Source: Diplonema japonicum
Lineage: Eukaryota; Euglenozoa; Diplonemea; Diplonemida; Diplonemidae
Length of the DNA: 64,000 nucleotides
Assembly (NCBI GenBank): GCA_964019335.1
Contig: OZ025715.1
Span: 248,001-312,000, forward strand
Reading direction: 5' to 3'
The position numbers were made by a program, and so were the translations under genes. Within the stretch, counting starts at the first letter, position 1. Each line of letters begins with the position of its first letter. The notes under the pieces were generated by a model. That model saw nothing but the letters and a program-made list of their open reading frames with translations. It did no database searches and was not told where the DNA came from. Positions 50,541-61,460 of this stretch are shown in pieces.

Positions 50541-53538
50541 ATGGCCGACTACAAGATGCTGATCAACGGGGAGCTCGTTGATGCGAAGGAGACCTTCGAC
50601 GTCATCAACCCTGCCACTGGGAAGGCTTTCGCGAAGTCGCCCCACTGCGATGCTTCTGATGTTGATGCTGCTGTTGCTGCGGCCAAGGCCGCCTTCCCTG
50701 CGTGGAGGGACACCCCCATCGAGGAGCGTAAGGCATGTCTTAAGAAAGCTATTGATTTGATCGGTGCTAACAAAGACGCTCTTGCGGAGCTTCTGTGCAA
50801 GGAGCAGGGGAAGCCCAAGGCCACTGGTGCCAAAGGAGAGGTCAACGCGACCATCGCCGCCATGACCAGAGTCTTGAATGTTGACGCTGCGCCCCTTGTG
50901 CACATGGACAGGCCGGAGGCCAAGGTTGAGGTGTGCAGGAAGCCCCTCGGTGTCGTCGCCGGCATTGGGCCCTGGAACTTCCCCCTCCTCTGCTTGTTCC
51001 AGAAGCTTGCACCTGCTGTTGTGCTTGGGAACACCTTCGTCGGGAAGCCCTCTCCCTTCACCCCCCTGTCCACCCTTCTGTTTACCGCCCTCATCAAGGA
51101 CTGCTTCCCGAAGGGTGTCATCAACATGATTGTCTCTGAAGACTCGAAGTTCAGGTCGGGAGCCCAGCTCACCTCGCACCCTGACATCAGGAAGGTCTCC
51201 TTCACTGGGTCTGTTCCCACTGGTCAGGCCATCATGAAGGCTTGCTCCCCAGACTCCAAGAGGGTGACCCTTGAGATGGGTGGTAACGATGCCGCCATTG
51301 TGTGCAAGGATGTTGATGTGAAGAAGGCAGCTGCAGGTGTCTTCGGTGGTGCTTTCGCCAACACTGGACAGATTTGCATTGCCATTAAGAGGGCCTACGT
51401 GCACAGCAGCATCTACGACGAGTTCGTGAAGGAGCTGGTGGCCAACGCAGAGGCAACGAAGGTATGAACATCTCGCCACAGCATATGTAATACAGTTCGG
51501 AGACGGCATGGAGAAAGGTACCACCCACGGACCTCTGAACAACAAGATGCAGTTCGACAAGGTGAGCGAGTTCGTTGAGGACGCAAGGAAGAGCGGCGCC
51601 AAGATCGAGACCGGCGGGAAGGCCATGGACAGGGATGGATACTTCTACGAGCCCACCATCATCTCAGGTGTGAAGGAGGGTGTGAGAATCGTGGACGAGG
51701 AGCAGTTCGGGCCTGTGCTCCCTGTGATTGCCTACGACGATGTTGAGGATGCTTTGGAGAGGACCAACAACACCAAGTTCGGTCTGGGTGGGAGTGTGTG
51801 GTCCTCGGACATCGAGGCGGCGAACAAGCTTGCGGCCCGTGTTGAGTCTGGTACCGTGTGGGTGAACGAGCACTTGGGGAACACTGAAGGTGCTCCCTTC
51901 GGTGGGATGAAGCACAGCGGGCTTGGAAGGGAGAAGGGGAGGGCAGATATTGACAACTGGACTGAGATGCAGTCCCTGAAGACAGCAAAGGCAGGTGCAC
52001 CGAATGCCCCTGAAGCCCCCAAGTTCCCTGAGCAACAGCCCATCAACACTGACTACAAGATGCTGATCAACGGGGAGCTCGTTGATGCGAAGGAGACCTT
52101 CGACGTCGTCAACCCTGCCACTGGGAAGACTTTCGCGAAGTCGCCCCACTGCGATGCTTCTGATGTTGATGCTGCTGTTGCTGCGGCCAAGGCCGCCTTC
52201 CCTGCGTGGAGGGACACCCCCATCGAGGAGCGCAGGGCGTGTTTCATGAAGGCATTGGGAATCATTGCGGCTCACAAGGACGCCCTTGGTGAGCTTCTGT
52301 GCAAGGAGCAGGGGAAGCCCAAGGGTGGTGAGGTCCCTGAGAGGCTTCTGGTTGGTGCTTCCCTTGAGATGCTCATGACAATGGGTCTCATCCAGAAGGC
52401 CACCGCAATTGATGCGTCGCCTTACGTACACGTGGACATGCCTGAGGCCAAGGTTGAAGTGTGCAGGAGGCCCCTTGGCCCTGTTGCTGGCATTGGGCCC
52501 TGGAACTTCCCCATCTACTGCATGATGCAGAAGCTTGCACCTGCTGTTGTGCTTGGGAACACCTTCGTCGGGAAGCCCTCTCCCTTCACCCCCCTGTCCA
52601 CCCTTGTCATGACCGCCCTCATCAAGGACTGCTTCCCGAAGGGTGTCATCAACATGATTGTCTCTGACGACTCGAAGTTCAGGTCGGGAGCCCAGCTCAC
52701 CTCGCACCCTGACATCAGGAAGGTCTCCTTCACTGGGTCTGTCCCCACTGGTCAGGCCATCATGAAGGCTTGCTCCGACGATGTGAAGAGGGTGACCCTT
52801 GAGATGGGTGGGAATGATGCCGCCATTGTGTGCAAGGATGTTGATGTGAAGAAGGCAGCTGCAGGAGTCTTCGGTGGTGCTTTCGCCAACACTGGACAGA
52901 TCTGTGTGGCGGTGAAGAGGGCCTACGTGCACAGCAGCATCTACGACGAGTTCGTGAAGGAGCTGGTGGCCAACGCAGAAGCAGCGAAGGTATGAACGCA
53001 TCTACTTGTTGTCAAACTTCTTACCCCAACACAGTTCGGAGACGGTTTGGAGGCAGAGACGATGTACGGACCTCTGAACAACAAGATGCAGTTCGACAAG
53101 GTGAGCGAGTTCGTTGAGGACGCAAGGAAGAGCGGCGCCAAGATCGAGACCGGCGGGAAGGCCATGGACAGGGATGGATACTTCTACGAGCCCACCATCA
53201 TCTCAGGTGTGAAGGAGGGTGTGAGAATCGTGGACGAGGAGCAGTTCGGGCCTGTGCTCCCTGTGATTGCCTACGACGATGTTGAGGATGCTTTGGAGAG
53301 GACCAACAACACCAAGTTCGGTCTGGGTGGGAGTGTGTGGTCCTCGGACATCGAGGCGGCGAACAAGCTTGCGGCCCGTGTTGAGTCTGGTACCGTGTGG
53401 GTGAACGAGCACTTGGGGGACACTGACGGTGCTCCCTTCGGTGGGTTCAAGCACAGCGGGATCGGGAGGGAGAACGGGTGTGCTGACCTTGGAACATGGA
53501 CTGAGATGCAGTCCCTGAAGACCGCGAAGCAACCGTGA
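50541..53538 (+). CDS. Double aldehyde dehydrogenase (two fused ALDH domains), gene 1
   Basis: Three exons, 50541-51461, 51496-52989 and 53035-53538, with introns of 34 and 45 nt (GTATGAAC...ACAG); 972 residues. Two complete NAD(P)-dependent ALDH units (about 1-480 and 492-972) are joined by a linker near AGAPNAPEAPKFPEQQP. Each unit has GPWNFP, FTGSVPTG, the general base Glu in LEMGGND and the nucleophile Cys in NTGQIC. In unit 1 Glu245 and Cys279 are 34 residues apart, as in human ALDH2 (268/302). Each ends with EQFGPVLPVI and SGTVWVNEHLG. Exon 2 carries the end of unit 1 and the start of unit 2. Each intron interrupts the same position of a unit. The exact aldehyde substrate is unknown; no targeting signal. 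Confidence 0.93.
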
Positions 53539-53935
53539 ACGTGATGACTCTGACTTGAAGGATTCTGTGTGTTCGTTTATTTTATCCCTTATCCTCCTTT
53601 TTTTTACTGAGAGGCAGTCTGAAGACTGTGAAGCAGCCGTGAAGTTTGCAACGTTCAAGACTATATGGTTTGAAGTGGTAATACGAATCTGAAGCAGAAA
53701 CTCAAAAAAGGGAGCTCTTATTGAGGATAAGGTCTTTCGCACAGCCGCTCATAAAGAGTGCTGCGCACCTTCGACTCCTCGGTATGATTCATTACCACGT
53801 CAGTACTATGTAGTTTCCTTTTTATTTGCTTGTTTCGTGCGGCACTTATGAGGATGCTTGCATACCAATTATTCAAGTATTTTGTTTTCATGTCAACCAA
53901 AGCAAGTGTTCCAAAGGCGACTAACAACTTTCAAA
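53539..53935. other. Intergenic between the double-ALDH genes
   Basis: Apart from the ALDH 3'-end relic at 53606-53643, AT-rich with no frame of interest. Presumably holds the terminator of gene 1 and the promoter of gene 2. Confidence 0.55.
53606..53643 (+). pseudogene. Relic of an ALDH C-terminal end
   Basis: ACTGAGAGGCAGTCTGAAG... parallels the final codons of the ALDH genes (ACTGAGATGCAGTCCCTGAAG... to the CAACCGTGA stop) about 100 bp after the gene 1 stop. A few substitutions and a small deletion have accumulated. It marks an older, collapsed duplication. Confidence 0.65.
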
Positions 53936-56900
53936 ATGGCCGACTACAAGATGCTGATCAACGGGGAGCTCGTTGACGCGAAGGAGACCTTCGACGTCAT
54001 CAACCCTGCCACTGGGAAGACTTTCGCGAAGGCGCCCCACTGCGATGCGGCTGATGTTGATGCTGCTGTTGCAACGTCCAAGGCCGCCTTCCCTGCATGG
54101 AGGGACACCCCCATCGAGGAGCGTAGGGCGTGCATCGAGAAGGCGATGGGCATCATCGAAGCAAACAAAGACGCTCTTGCGGAGCTTCTGTGCAAGGAGC
54201 AGGGGAAGCCCAAGGGTGGCGAGACCCCTGAGAGGATGTTTGTTGGTGCTTCCCTTGAAGTGTTGCTCACTTTGAGCTGCATGAAGAAATCTCTCGCCAT
54301 CAACCCCGAGCCCCTTGTGCACATGGACAGGCCGGAGGCAAAGGTTGAGGTATGCAGGAGGCCCCTCGGTGTCGTCGCCGGCATTGGGCCCTGGAACTTC
54401 CCCCTCCTCTGCGTGATGCAGAAGCTTGCACCTGCTGTTGTGCTTGGGAACACCTTCGTCGGGAAGCCCTCTCCCTTCACCCCCCTTTCGATCCTGATGA
54501 TCACCACCCTTGTCAAGGACTGCTTCCCGAAGGGTGTCATCAACATGATTACTTCCGATGACTCGAAGTTCAGGTCGGGAGCCCAGCTCACCTCGCACCC
54601 TGACATCAGGAAGGTCTCCTTCACTGGGTCTGTTCCCACTGGTCAGGCCATCATGAAGGCTTGCTCCCCAGACTCCAAGAGGGTGACCCTTGAGATGGGT
54701 GGTAACGATGCCGCCATTGTGTGCAAGGATGTTGATGTGAAAAAAGCGGCTGCAGGTGTCTTCCGTGGTGCATTCAACAACACTGGGCAGGTTTGCGTGG
54801 CGGTGAAGAGGGCCTTCGTGCACAGCAGCATCTACGACGAGTTCGTGAAGGAGCTGGTGGCCAACGCAGAAGCAGCGAAGGTATGAACATTTTATTTTAC
54901 ATGTTTCAATCTTCCTACCCCAACACAGTTCGGAGACGGCATGGAAGCGGAGACGATGTACGGACCTCTGAACAACAAGATGCAGTTCGACAAGGTGAGC
55001 GAGTTCGTTGAGGACGCAAGGAAGAGCGGCGCCAAGATCGAGACCGGCGGGAAGGCCATGGACAGGGATGGATACTTCTACGAGCCCACCATCATCTCAG
55101 GTGTGAAGGAGGGTGTGAGAATCGTGGACGAGGAGCAGTTCGGGCCCGCGCTCCCTGTGATTGCCTACGACGATGTTGAGGATGCTTTGGAGAGGGCCAA
55201 CAGCACTAAATACGGCCTTGGTGGGAGTGTGTGGTCCTCGGACATCGAGGCGGCGAACAAGCTTGCGGCCCGTGTTGAGTCTGGTACCGTGTGGGTGAAC
55301 GAGCACTTGGGGGACACTGACAGCGCCCCCTTCGGTGGGTTCAAGCACAGCGGGATCGGGAGGGAGAACGGGTGTGCTGACCTTGGAACATGGACTGAGA
55401 TGCAGTCCCTGAAGACAGCAAAGGCAGGTGCACCGAATGCCCCTGAAGCCCCCAAGTTCCCTGAGCAACAGCCCATCAACACTGACTACAAGATGCTGAT
55501 CAACGGGGAGCTCGTTGATGCGAAGGAGACCTTCGACGTCGTCAACCCTGCCACTGGGAAGGCTTTCGCGAAGTCGCCCCACTGCGATGCTTCTGATGTT
55601 GATGCTGCTGTTGCTGCGGCCAAGGCCGCCTTCCCTGCGTGGAGGGACACCCCCATCGAGGAGCGCAGGGCGTGTTTCATGAAGGCATTGGGAATCATTG
55701 CGGCTCACAAGGACGCCCTTGGTGAGCTTCTGTGCAAGGAGCAGGGGAAGCCCAAGGGTGGTGAGGTCCCTGAGAGGCTTCTGGTTGGTGCTTCCCTTGA
55801 GATGCTCATGACAATGGGTCTCATCCAGAAGGCAGTGAAGATTGACGCCAAGCCCCTTCTGCACGCAGACATGCCTGAGGCCAAGGTTGAGGTATGCAGG
55901 AGGCCCCTTGGCCCTGTTGCTGGCATTGGGCCCTGGAACTTCCCCATCTACTGCATGATGCAGAAGCTTGCACCTGCTGTTGTGCTTGGGAACACCTTCG
56001 TCGGGAAGCCCTCTCCCTTCACCCCCCTGTCCACCCTTGTCATGACCGCCCTCATCAAGGACTGCTTCCCGAAGGGTGTCATCAACATGATTGTCTCTGA
56101 CGACTCGAAGTTCAGGTCGGGAGCCCAGCTCACCTCGCACCCTGACATCAGGAAGGTCTCCTTCACTGGGTCTGTCCCCACTGGTCAGGCCATCATGAAG
56201 GCTTGCTCCGACGATGTGAAGAGGGTGACCCTTGAGATGGGTGGGAATGATGCCGCCATTGTGTGCAAGGATGTTGATGTGAAGAAGGCAGCTGCAGGAG
56301 TCTTCGGTGGTGCTTTCGCCAACACTGGACAGATCTGTGTGGCGGTGAAGAGGGCCTACGTGCACAGCAGCATCTACGACGAGTTCGTGAAGGAGCTGGT
56401 GGCCAACGCAGAAGCAGCGAAGGTATGAACGCATCTACTTGTTGTCAAACTTCTTACCCCAACACAGTTCGGAGACGGTTTGGAGGCAGAGACGATGTAC
56501 GGACCTCTGAACAACAAGATGCAGTTCGACAAGGTGAGCGAGTTCGTTGAGGACGCAAGGAAGAGCGGCGCCAAGATCGAGACCGGCGGGAAGGCCATGG
56601 ACAGGGATGGATACTTCTACGAGCCCACCATCATCTCAGGTGTGAAGGAGGGTGTGAGAATCGTGGACGAGGAGCAGTTCGGGCCTGTGCTCCCTGTGAT
56701 TGCCTACGACGATGTTGAGGATGCTTTGGAGAGGACCAACAACACCAAGTTCGGTCTGGGTGGGAGTGTGTGGTCCTCGGACATCGAGGCGGCGAACAAG
56801 CTTGCGGCCCGTGTTGAGTCTGGTACCGTGTGGGTGAACGAGCACTTGGGGGACACTGACGGTGCTCCCTTCGGTGGGTTCAAGCACAGCGGGATCGGGA

Positions 56901-56971
56901 GGGAGAACGGGTGTGCTGACCTTGGAACATGGACTGAGATGCAGTCCCTGAAGACCGTGAAGCAACCGTGA
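53936..56971 (+). CDS. Double aldehyde dehydrogenase (two fused ALDH domains), gene 2
   Basis: Same architecture as gene 1: exons 53936-54880, 54929-56422 and 56468-56971; 980 residues. The first unit differs from gene 1 mainly around residues 95-130 (GGETPERMFVGASLEVLL, eight residues longer). It keeps the catalytic Glu in LEMGGND and Cys in NNTGQVC; one neighbouring Gly is Arg (FRGAF). The second unit is nearly identical to that of gene 1, and the second intron (45 nt) is identical base for base. Neighbour spacing is 397 bp, same strand. Recent tandem duplication with gene conversion is the simplest explanation. Confidence 0.93.
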
Positions 56972-57780
56972 AATGTGATGATGTACAAAAAAAAACTTTT
57001 TTCATTTATTTTATCTTCTTTTTGACTGGGCAGATACAAGCAAGGTACAGGCCGGATATACTACATTCGCTATTCGTAGAATCTAACTTACCAGAAAGAC
57101 CACGTGCCACTATTGACGCATACATAGTTTATGGGACCCGTAAAGAGCTCTTAAACCTTGGTGCTACAGTGGGTGAACTTCCTTTGTCTTTCAATGGGGT
57201 TATAGATCCATGGGCAGGCATAATTAAATTTCTTTCTTGCATTTTTTCTTTTAGCATCTTTTGTTAAAGAGACTGACCTCCTGGCTTCATTTGATCCCTC
57301 CCCCTCCACCCCTTTCTTTTTTTTTTTGCAGGGGAGAGGGGGTGAAAAGAAAAGAAATAAACGGAGAGATTTCGTTGTGTGCTCCCCCCCCCCCTTTTTT
57401 TATAGTGAACCAAACTTTGCCTTTTTGCTTTGTTGCCGACACCAACGTTGACCCCCCCTCCCCCTCTCCCCCCATCACCTATTCTTCCACCTCCCAACGA
57501 TCTCTCACCGTGACCGACTGGGTCTTTCCCCCCTTTTTAAATTTTGAACAAGTACCGCTCAGTTTTTTGTTTATTCGCAATGAGCATCTCCTGTGCACTG
57601 AAAACTAAATCGAGCTTTTTTTTTTTTTAATATTTATTTGTGCGTGCCTTAGGCCGCCCCCCTTTTGTAGAAGAAGGGGAACAAAGAAAAAGAAAAAAGA
57701 AAATACCGGCAAGCTTTCTCCATTTTCATTCACGAGGCGACCACGAAATTCACCTTTCATCCCACCCTCTTTTTTCCTTT

Positions 57781-57811
<31 letters not shown>

Positions 57812-57943
57812 GATAGGGTTGATAGCTTTTAGCTTCAATTTTCCACGTAAGAAAAACAATATTTCCTTTTTTTTTTTTTTTTTTCTCTTTCAAAAGAACG
57901 AAACCGATATCAGGGAAGGAAAAAAGAAAAAGAAAAGAAAAAA
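56972..57943. other. Non-coding region with an orphan exon-like island
   Basis: Poly-T, poly-C and poly-A spacers from 57240 onward. The only complex sequence is 57034-57234, listed separately. No other gene or RNA seen. Confidence 0.5.
57034..57234 (+). pseudogene. Orphan coding-like island
   Basis: After a T-rich stretch ending TGACTGGGCAG (acceptor-like), an open stretch of about 67 codons reads IQARYRPDILHSLFVESNL, then PRATIDAYIVYGTRKELLNL and GATVGELPLSFNGVIDPWAG. Composition is protein-like and unlike the flanks, but there is no ATG near the start and no downstream exon. Origin unknown; probably an exon remnant. Confidence 0.35.
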
Positions 57944-58490
57944 ATGGGTCTGTTCAGACTGTGGGTTGGTATTCTAGGGGTCTTCGAGTGGATGCCTATT
58001 GCCAAGCTGATAAGTGGGGAGAAGGTACACCAAATGGTCCCTGCCTTCTTTCACGAACCTGAGAGTACGTATTATCCTTCTTTTTTTTAAAAAAAAAACT
58101 TTTTCTAAAGGTGATGCCTTCCATGTTTTCTATGTGTGGTTCCTGATGGTGCTGTCCACCGCCAGGCTCGTTCTTGCCTACGACATGGCTAACGTTGGTG
58201 TGCTGCGCCTCAACATGCTCATCCACCTCTTGGAGACGGGGGTGTTTTGGGCCCTGTTCAAGTCAACCTTGCTCCTGAAGCTTCAGGACACCGACTGGGA
58301 CGTTGCTGCTCTTAAACCCCAGGAGATGGGTATGTCGGGGGGGGGGGGGGGAAGAAGAAGGGAAAAAAAAAAAAAAAAAAAACCAGAGTCCCTGGCCATC
58401 TTTGTAATCGTGATGCTCAATGCAGTGTTGTTTTTTTTCAAATGGGCAACCTTCTCGCCTGATGTTACCAAGGCCATTAAGAAGGAATAA
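57944..58490 (+). CDS. Small four-TM membrane protein (possibly ERG28-like)
   Basis: Three exons, 57944-58064, 58111-58329 and 58387-58490, with introns of 46 nt (GTACG) and 57 nt (GTATG with a G run then an A run); 147 residues. Hydrophobic segments lie near 2-20, 47-65, 70-92 and 115-132. The layout, length and the FYVWFLMVLSTARLVLAYD segment with its Trp and Arg recall ERG28, the ER scaffold for sterol C4-demethylation. The resemblance is weak and not diagnostic. The ATG follows the usual A-rich leader. The C-terminus is basic (KAIKKE), compatible with ER retention. Confidence 0.6.
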
Positions 58491-58607
58491 ACGTTTTTTT
58501 TTTTTTTTTCTTTATTTCCCCCCCCCCCCCATCTTTTCATTCAACCCCCCCCCATTCAAGAGGGAGAGGGGGAGGGAGGAACAAAAAAAACAAAAAACAA
58601 AAAGAAA

Positions 58608-59759
58608 ATGGACCCCCAAACACAACGGACGCACAGTGGGGGGTCTATCAGCCCAGGGGAGGAGAAGCGGCGGCGCAGCGTCGGGTTCAGCTATGTAGGG
58701 CTGAACGAAAACGCGTGCAAGCCTCTGTCAAGATTCCCTGAAAAGCCCCCCGAAGGCCTGCTCTGCGACATAGGCAAGGGCGTGATGACTGACCCGGTGT
58801 GCAACCAGGAGTGCGGGCATCAGTACTGTAAAAAATGCATAGAAGAGCTTCTCGAAACAAGCCAGCAATGCCCTGCGAAAGGCTGCGTGGTGGACGTGCA
58901 CGAGGACGCTTTACTATCACTATACAAAAAATCAAAGGAGGTGGCTTCCCTAGTAGCGTACTGCACGAACAAGGCACGAGGGTGCCAGTGGGTCGGTGTG
59001 CAATGTGAGCTGGAGGACCATCTGAAAACCTGCAAGAGGTACCTCCCAATCACATGCGAAATGTGCAAACAAAAGGTACCAAGAAAGCAAATGGCGGCAC
59101 ACGCTGCCGCAAACTGTCCAAAACTACCAGCTGTGTGTCCGGACTGTCATGAAGATGTTCTTGCTGTACATTTGAAACATCACATGGAGCATGAGTGCGG
59201 GAAAGCACCTCCACCAGTGTCGCCGCCAGTGTCTCCTCCGGAAACTGATTTATCAGAATCGCTAGAACTAGTAGCAGGCATTGGAAGTATTCGCGTGAAG
59301 CCGTACGACCCACGGGCCTCCCCTCGCGGGTCCATATTGCGTAAAGCAGCATGGGGTGAGGATAATATAAATATACACAAAACAAATAGCAGTTTGTCGA
59401 TTGACAGTGATGGGGCCGTTCCCAAGAATAAGGAAGCGAACGACTGTGGAGATAGCCGAAGACTTGGCAGAAGGAAGAAGGGTAATATGTCGCCGTCCCC
59501 TTCTTTCCGAAGCGAGCCTCCAGGGACATCTGATCTCTGGTCGCAGATTGAGCAAGCAAAAATACACATAGAGCACGGTGGGGAACCCGATCTGGCGCTG
59601 TTGTTGACTGCGATTACAACGCTGCAGTCTCGGGTCCGTGTGTTGGAGGCGGAGAATGATAACTTAAGGTCGCGAACCCCGTTTTCTTCTTCGCCTTCTC
59701 CGCAGCCTTCGCCTTCGTCCATCCTCGCACCTTTGCGTCTTAACGCGTCCTTGAAATAA
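58608..59759 (+). CDS. RING/TRAF-type zinc-finger protein, probable E3 ubiquitin ligase
   Basis: Intronless, 383 residues. Residues about 50-97 form a RING/U-box-like motif (LLCDIGKGVMTDPV, CGHQYCKKCI, then CPAKGC). TRAF-type zinc fingers follow (about 118-200), with the C-x2-C...H-x3-C pattern in CKQKVPRKQMAAHAAANC and CPDCHEDVLAVHLKHHMEHEC. The rest is Ser/Pro-rich with a short Leu-zipper-like coil near residue 345 (LQSRVRVLEAENDNLR). Proteins with this order usually act as ubiquitin ligases or signalling adaptors in the cytosol. No MATH domain is present. Confidence 0.85.
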   Translation: MDPQTQRTHSGGSISPGEEKRRRSVGFSYVGLNENACKPLSRFPEKPPEGLLCDIGKGVMTDPVCNQECGHQYCKKCIEELLETSQQCPAKGCVVDVHEDALLSLYKKSKEVASLVAYCTNKARGCQWVGVQCELEDHLKTCKRYLPITCEMCKQKVPRKQMAAHAAANCPKLPAVCPDCHEDVLAVHLKHHMEHECGKAPPPVSPPVSPPETDLSESLELVAGIGSIRVKPYDPRASPRGSILRKAAWGEDNINIHKTNSSLSIDSDGAVPKNKEANDCGDSRRLGRRKKGNMSPSPSFRSEPPGTSDLWSQIEQAKIHIEHGGEPDLALLLTAITTLQSRVRVLEAENDNLRSRTPFSSSPSPQPSPSSILAPLRLNASLK

Positions 59760-60449
59760 AACAACACTCAAACAATAATTCAAGATAGCTTTTATGTTTT
59801 TTTTTTTTTTTTATTTTATTTTATTTTTATTATTATTTTTTTTTTTTTTGTTGCGAAAAAAAAAAAAAAAAAAAAAAAAATCCCGATAAAAAAAAAAGGG
59901 AGTGGGGGGGGTGGAGGGGGATATTCTTATTTGGGACGATTTTCTTTTGTTACGTTGTTGGCAAAAAAAAAAAGAGGCGTATCCTGGGTGCGATAAAAGG
60001 ACCTTCTACAGCTTCCCCCCCCCCCCCCCCCCCCCTCTTCTTATGCTCGGAATGCTATTTTCTTTTTTGCCTAATGAAAACCCTGCTCATCAAGGTAACA
60101 CACCTTCTTCTTTTTTTTTTTTCTTTTTATATTGGCGAGAACAAGTCCTTGGCGCTGTCAGAACAGAAAGGGGTTCCTTCTGTTGTAAACCCTTACTTAT
60201 AAAATCTTTCTTGGCCGTCTACAAACTGTGGCAAGTTCTTCTCTCTGTCTCTGTCAGTCTCTTTCTTTTTATGTTTGGGCACGTTTTTGTCTGCGCTTCA
60301 TATCTCTAAAACCCGTTGGCCAACTAAGAGGCGGTTCTTGTCTACTTTTGGAAAATGTTATCGAAATTTTCTTTACTACTCTATAGCCCCCTTGGAGCAA
60401 GTCCAGGATTAAGTAGACGGGCTTAGAAATTTTGGGCGTTATGAGGACC

Positions 60450-60486
<37 letters not shown>

Positions 60487-60881
60487 GAAATGGAAAATAA
60501 ACGGGAAAAAAAAAGAATTTCTGGTGTTGAATAAGTCTTCTGCTTAAGAGAAGAAGATGAAGAAAAAAAAAAGAAGGGGCTCTGTCCTTTCTCTTCCACC
60601 TTCTCCTCCTCCGTTCCCTTCCTCGGGCTTTCTTGTGTGTTTTTTTTTTTTTTCAATTCTTCATACCCCTTTCCGCGCAAATCCCCCCCCTCCCTCCCTC
60701 CTCTTCTCGGGATAAAAAAAAATCAGTTATTTCAGTTATTTTCCTTTCCTTTCTTTTTTTTTCCTTCTCTTTTTTATTCTTTTTTTTTTTTTTTTTTATA
60801 TCTTACTTATTTCTTCTTCTTCTTTTTCTTTCTTGTTTATTCGGCATCCAGTTTAAAAAAGATTTTTTTTTATTCAACCGC

Positions 60882-60918
<37 letters not shown>

Positions 60919-60934
60919 GAATAAAAAAAAAAGA
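59760..60934. other. 1.2-kb non-coding homopolymer region
   Basis: A/T/C runs up to about 45 nt. More complex sequence at 60050-60450 has no long frame. GTCTAC at about 60340 and GTAGAC at about 60414 could pair but the stem is short. No gene recognised. Confidence 0.5.
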
Positions 60935-60994
60935 ATGCATACAGCCATAGTAGTCGCAACAAGCCTAGCAATGGCACAGGGTGTGAGCCCGAGA

Positions 60995-61105
60995 TGCCAA
61001 GACATCCTAGGCCCGCTGGCAGACCTGTTTAATCTGATCGAGAGGGAAGGGAGGTGGCCGGAAGCCTTGTGTACGGTCCTGGTGTCGCTAATTCCGAAGG
61101 GAGCC
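60995..61105 (+). mobile_element. Fragment of a LINE-type reverse transcriptase
   Basis: Reads LADLFNLIEREGRWPEALCT then VLVSLIPKGAS, aligning with LFNIIEETGEWPEALLTA and VSLIPKGED of the RT at 4735-4815. The two are clearly homologous but differ, so this is another family member. Only about 35 codons survive. The open frame continues to about 61360 without RT similarity. Confidence 0.75.
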
Positions 61106-61400
61106 AGTCCGTCCAGTACCCACGTGGGCAGCCTCTTCAGCTCTGCGTTGCGCCTTCCGTCGGCTCCACACGCGCCCCTGGGACGCTTGCGATTCAGCGA
61201 CCTCGGCATTTCCTGGTGTTGTGTGTGTACCTCGTACTTTTTCTTGAAATTGGAGAATTGCGGTTCTCGTCTTTCCGAGCAGAAGATCCCTCGTCGTCCA
61301 TTTCTTGTGGATCTGCCGTCACACCGTCCTCAGCCTCTACCGCCACATACCTCCGCATAGCGTACCCCGTAACAGCGCCGTGAGGTGCCTCCTACCCTCG

Positions 61401-61460
61401 TCCAGATATTAAGCTGATAAGCAGATACTCCACTTGATCTTAGCCAAAAGGCCGAGAAGG
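61401..61460 (-). ncRNA. U2 snRNA 5' domain, probably a truncated copy
   Basis: On the minus strand, CTTCTCGGCCTTTTGGCTAA followed by GATCAAGTG...AGTATCTG and TTATCAG.TTAATATCTGG matches the near-invariant first 60 nt of U2. Two changes touch conserved positions: the branch-site recognition sequence reads GGAGTA instead of GTAGTA, and two bases are missing from CTGTTCTTATC. Beyond 61400 I find no stem-loop IIa and no Sm site (ATTTTTG). Either a pseudogene or a divergent U2. Confidence 0.65.

Noticed and set aside
51664-56434. 445-codon minus-strand frames in both ALDH genes
   Set aside because: Long open antisense frames caused by codon bias in the near-identical ALDH sequence; they follow the sense gene exactly and lack domains.
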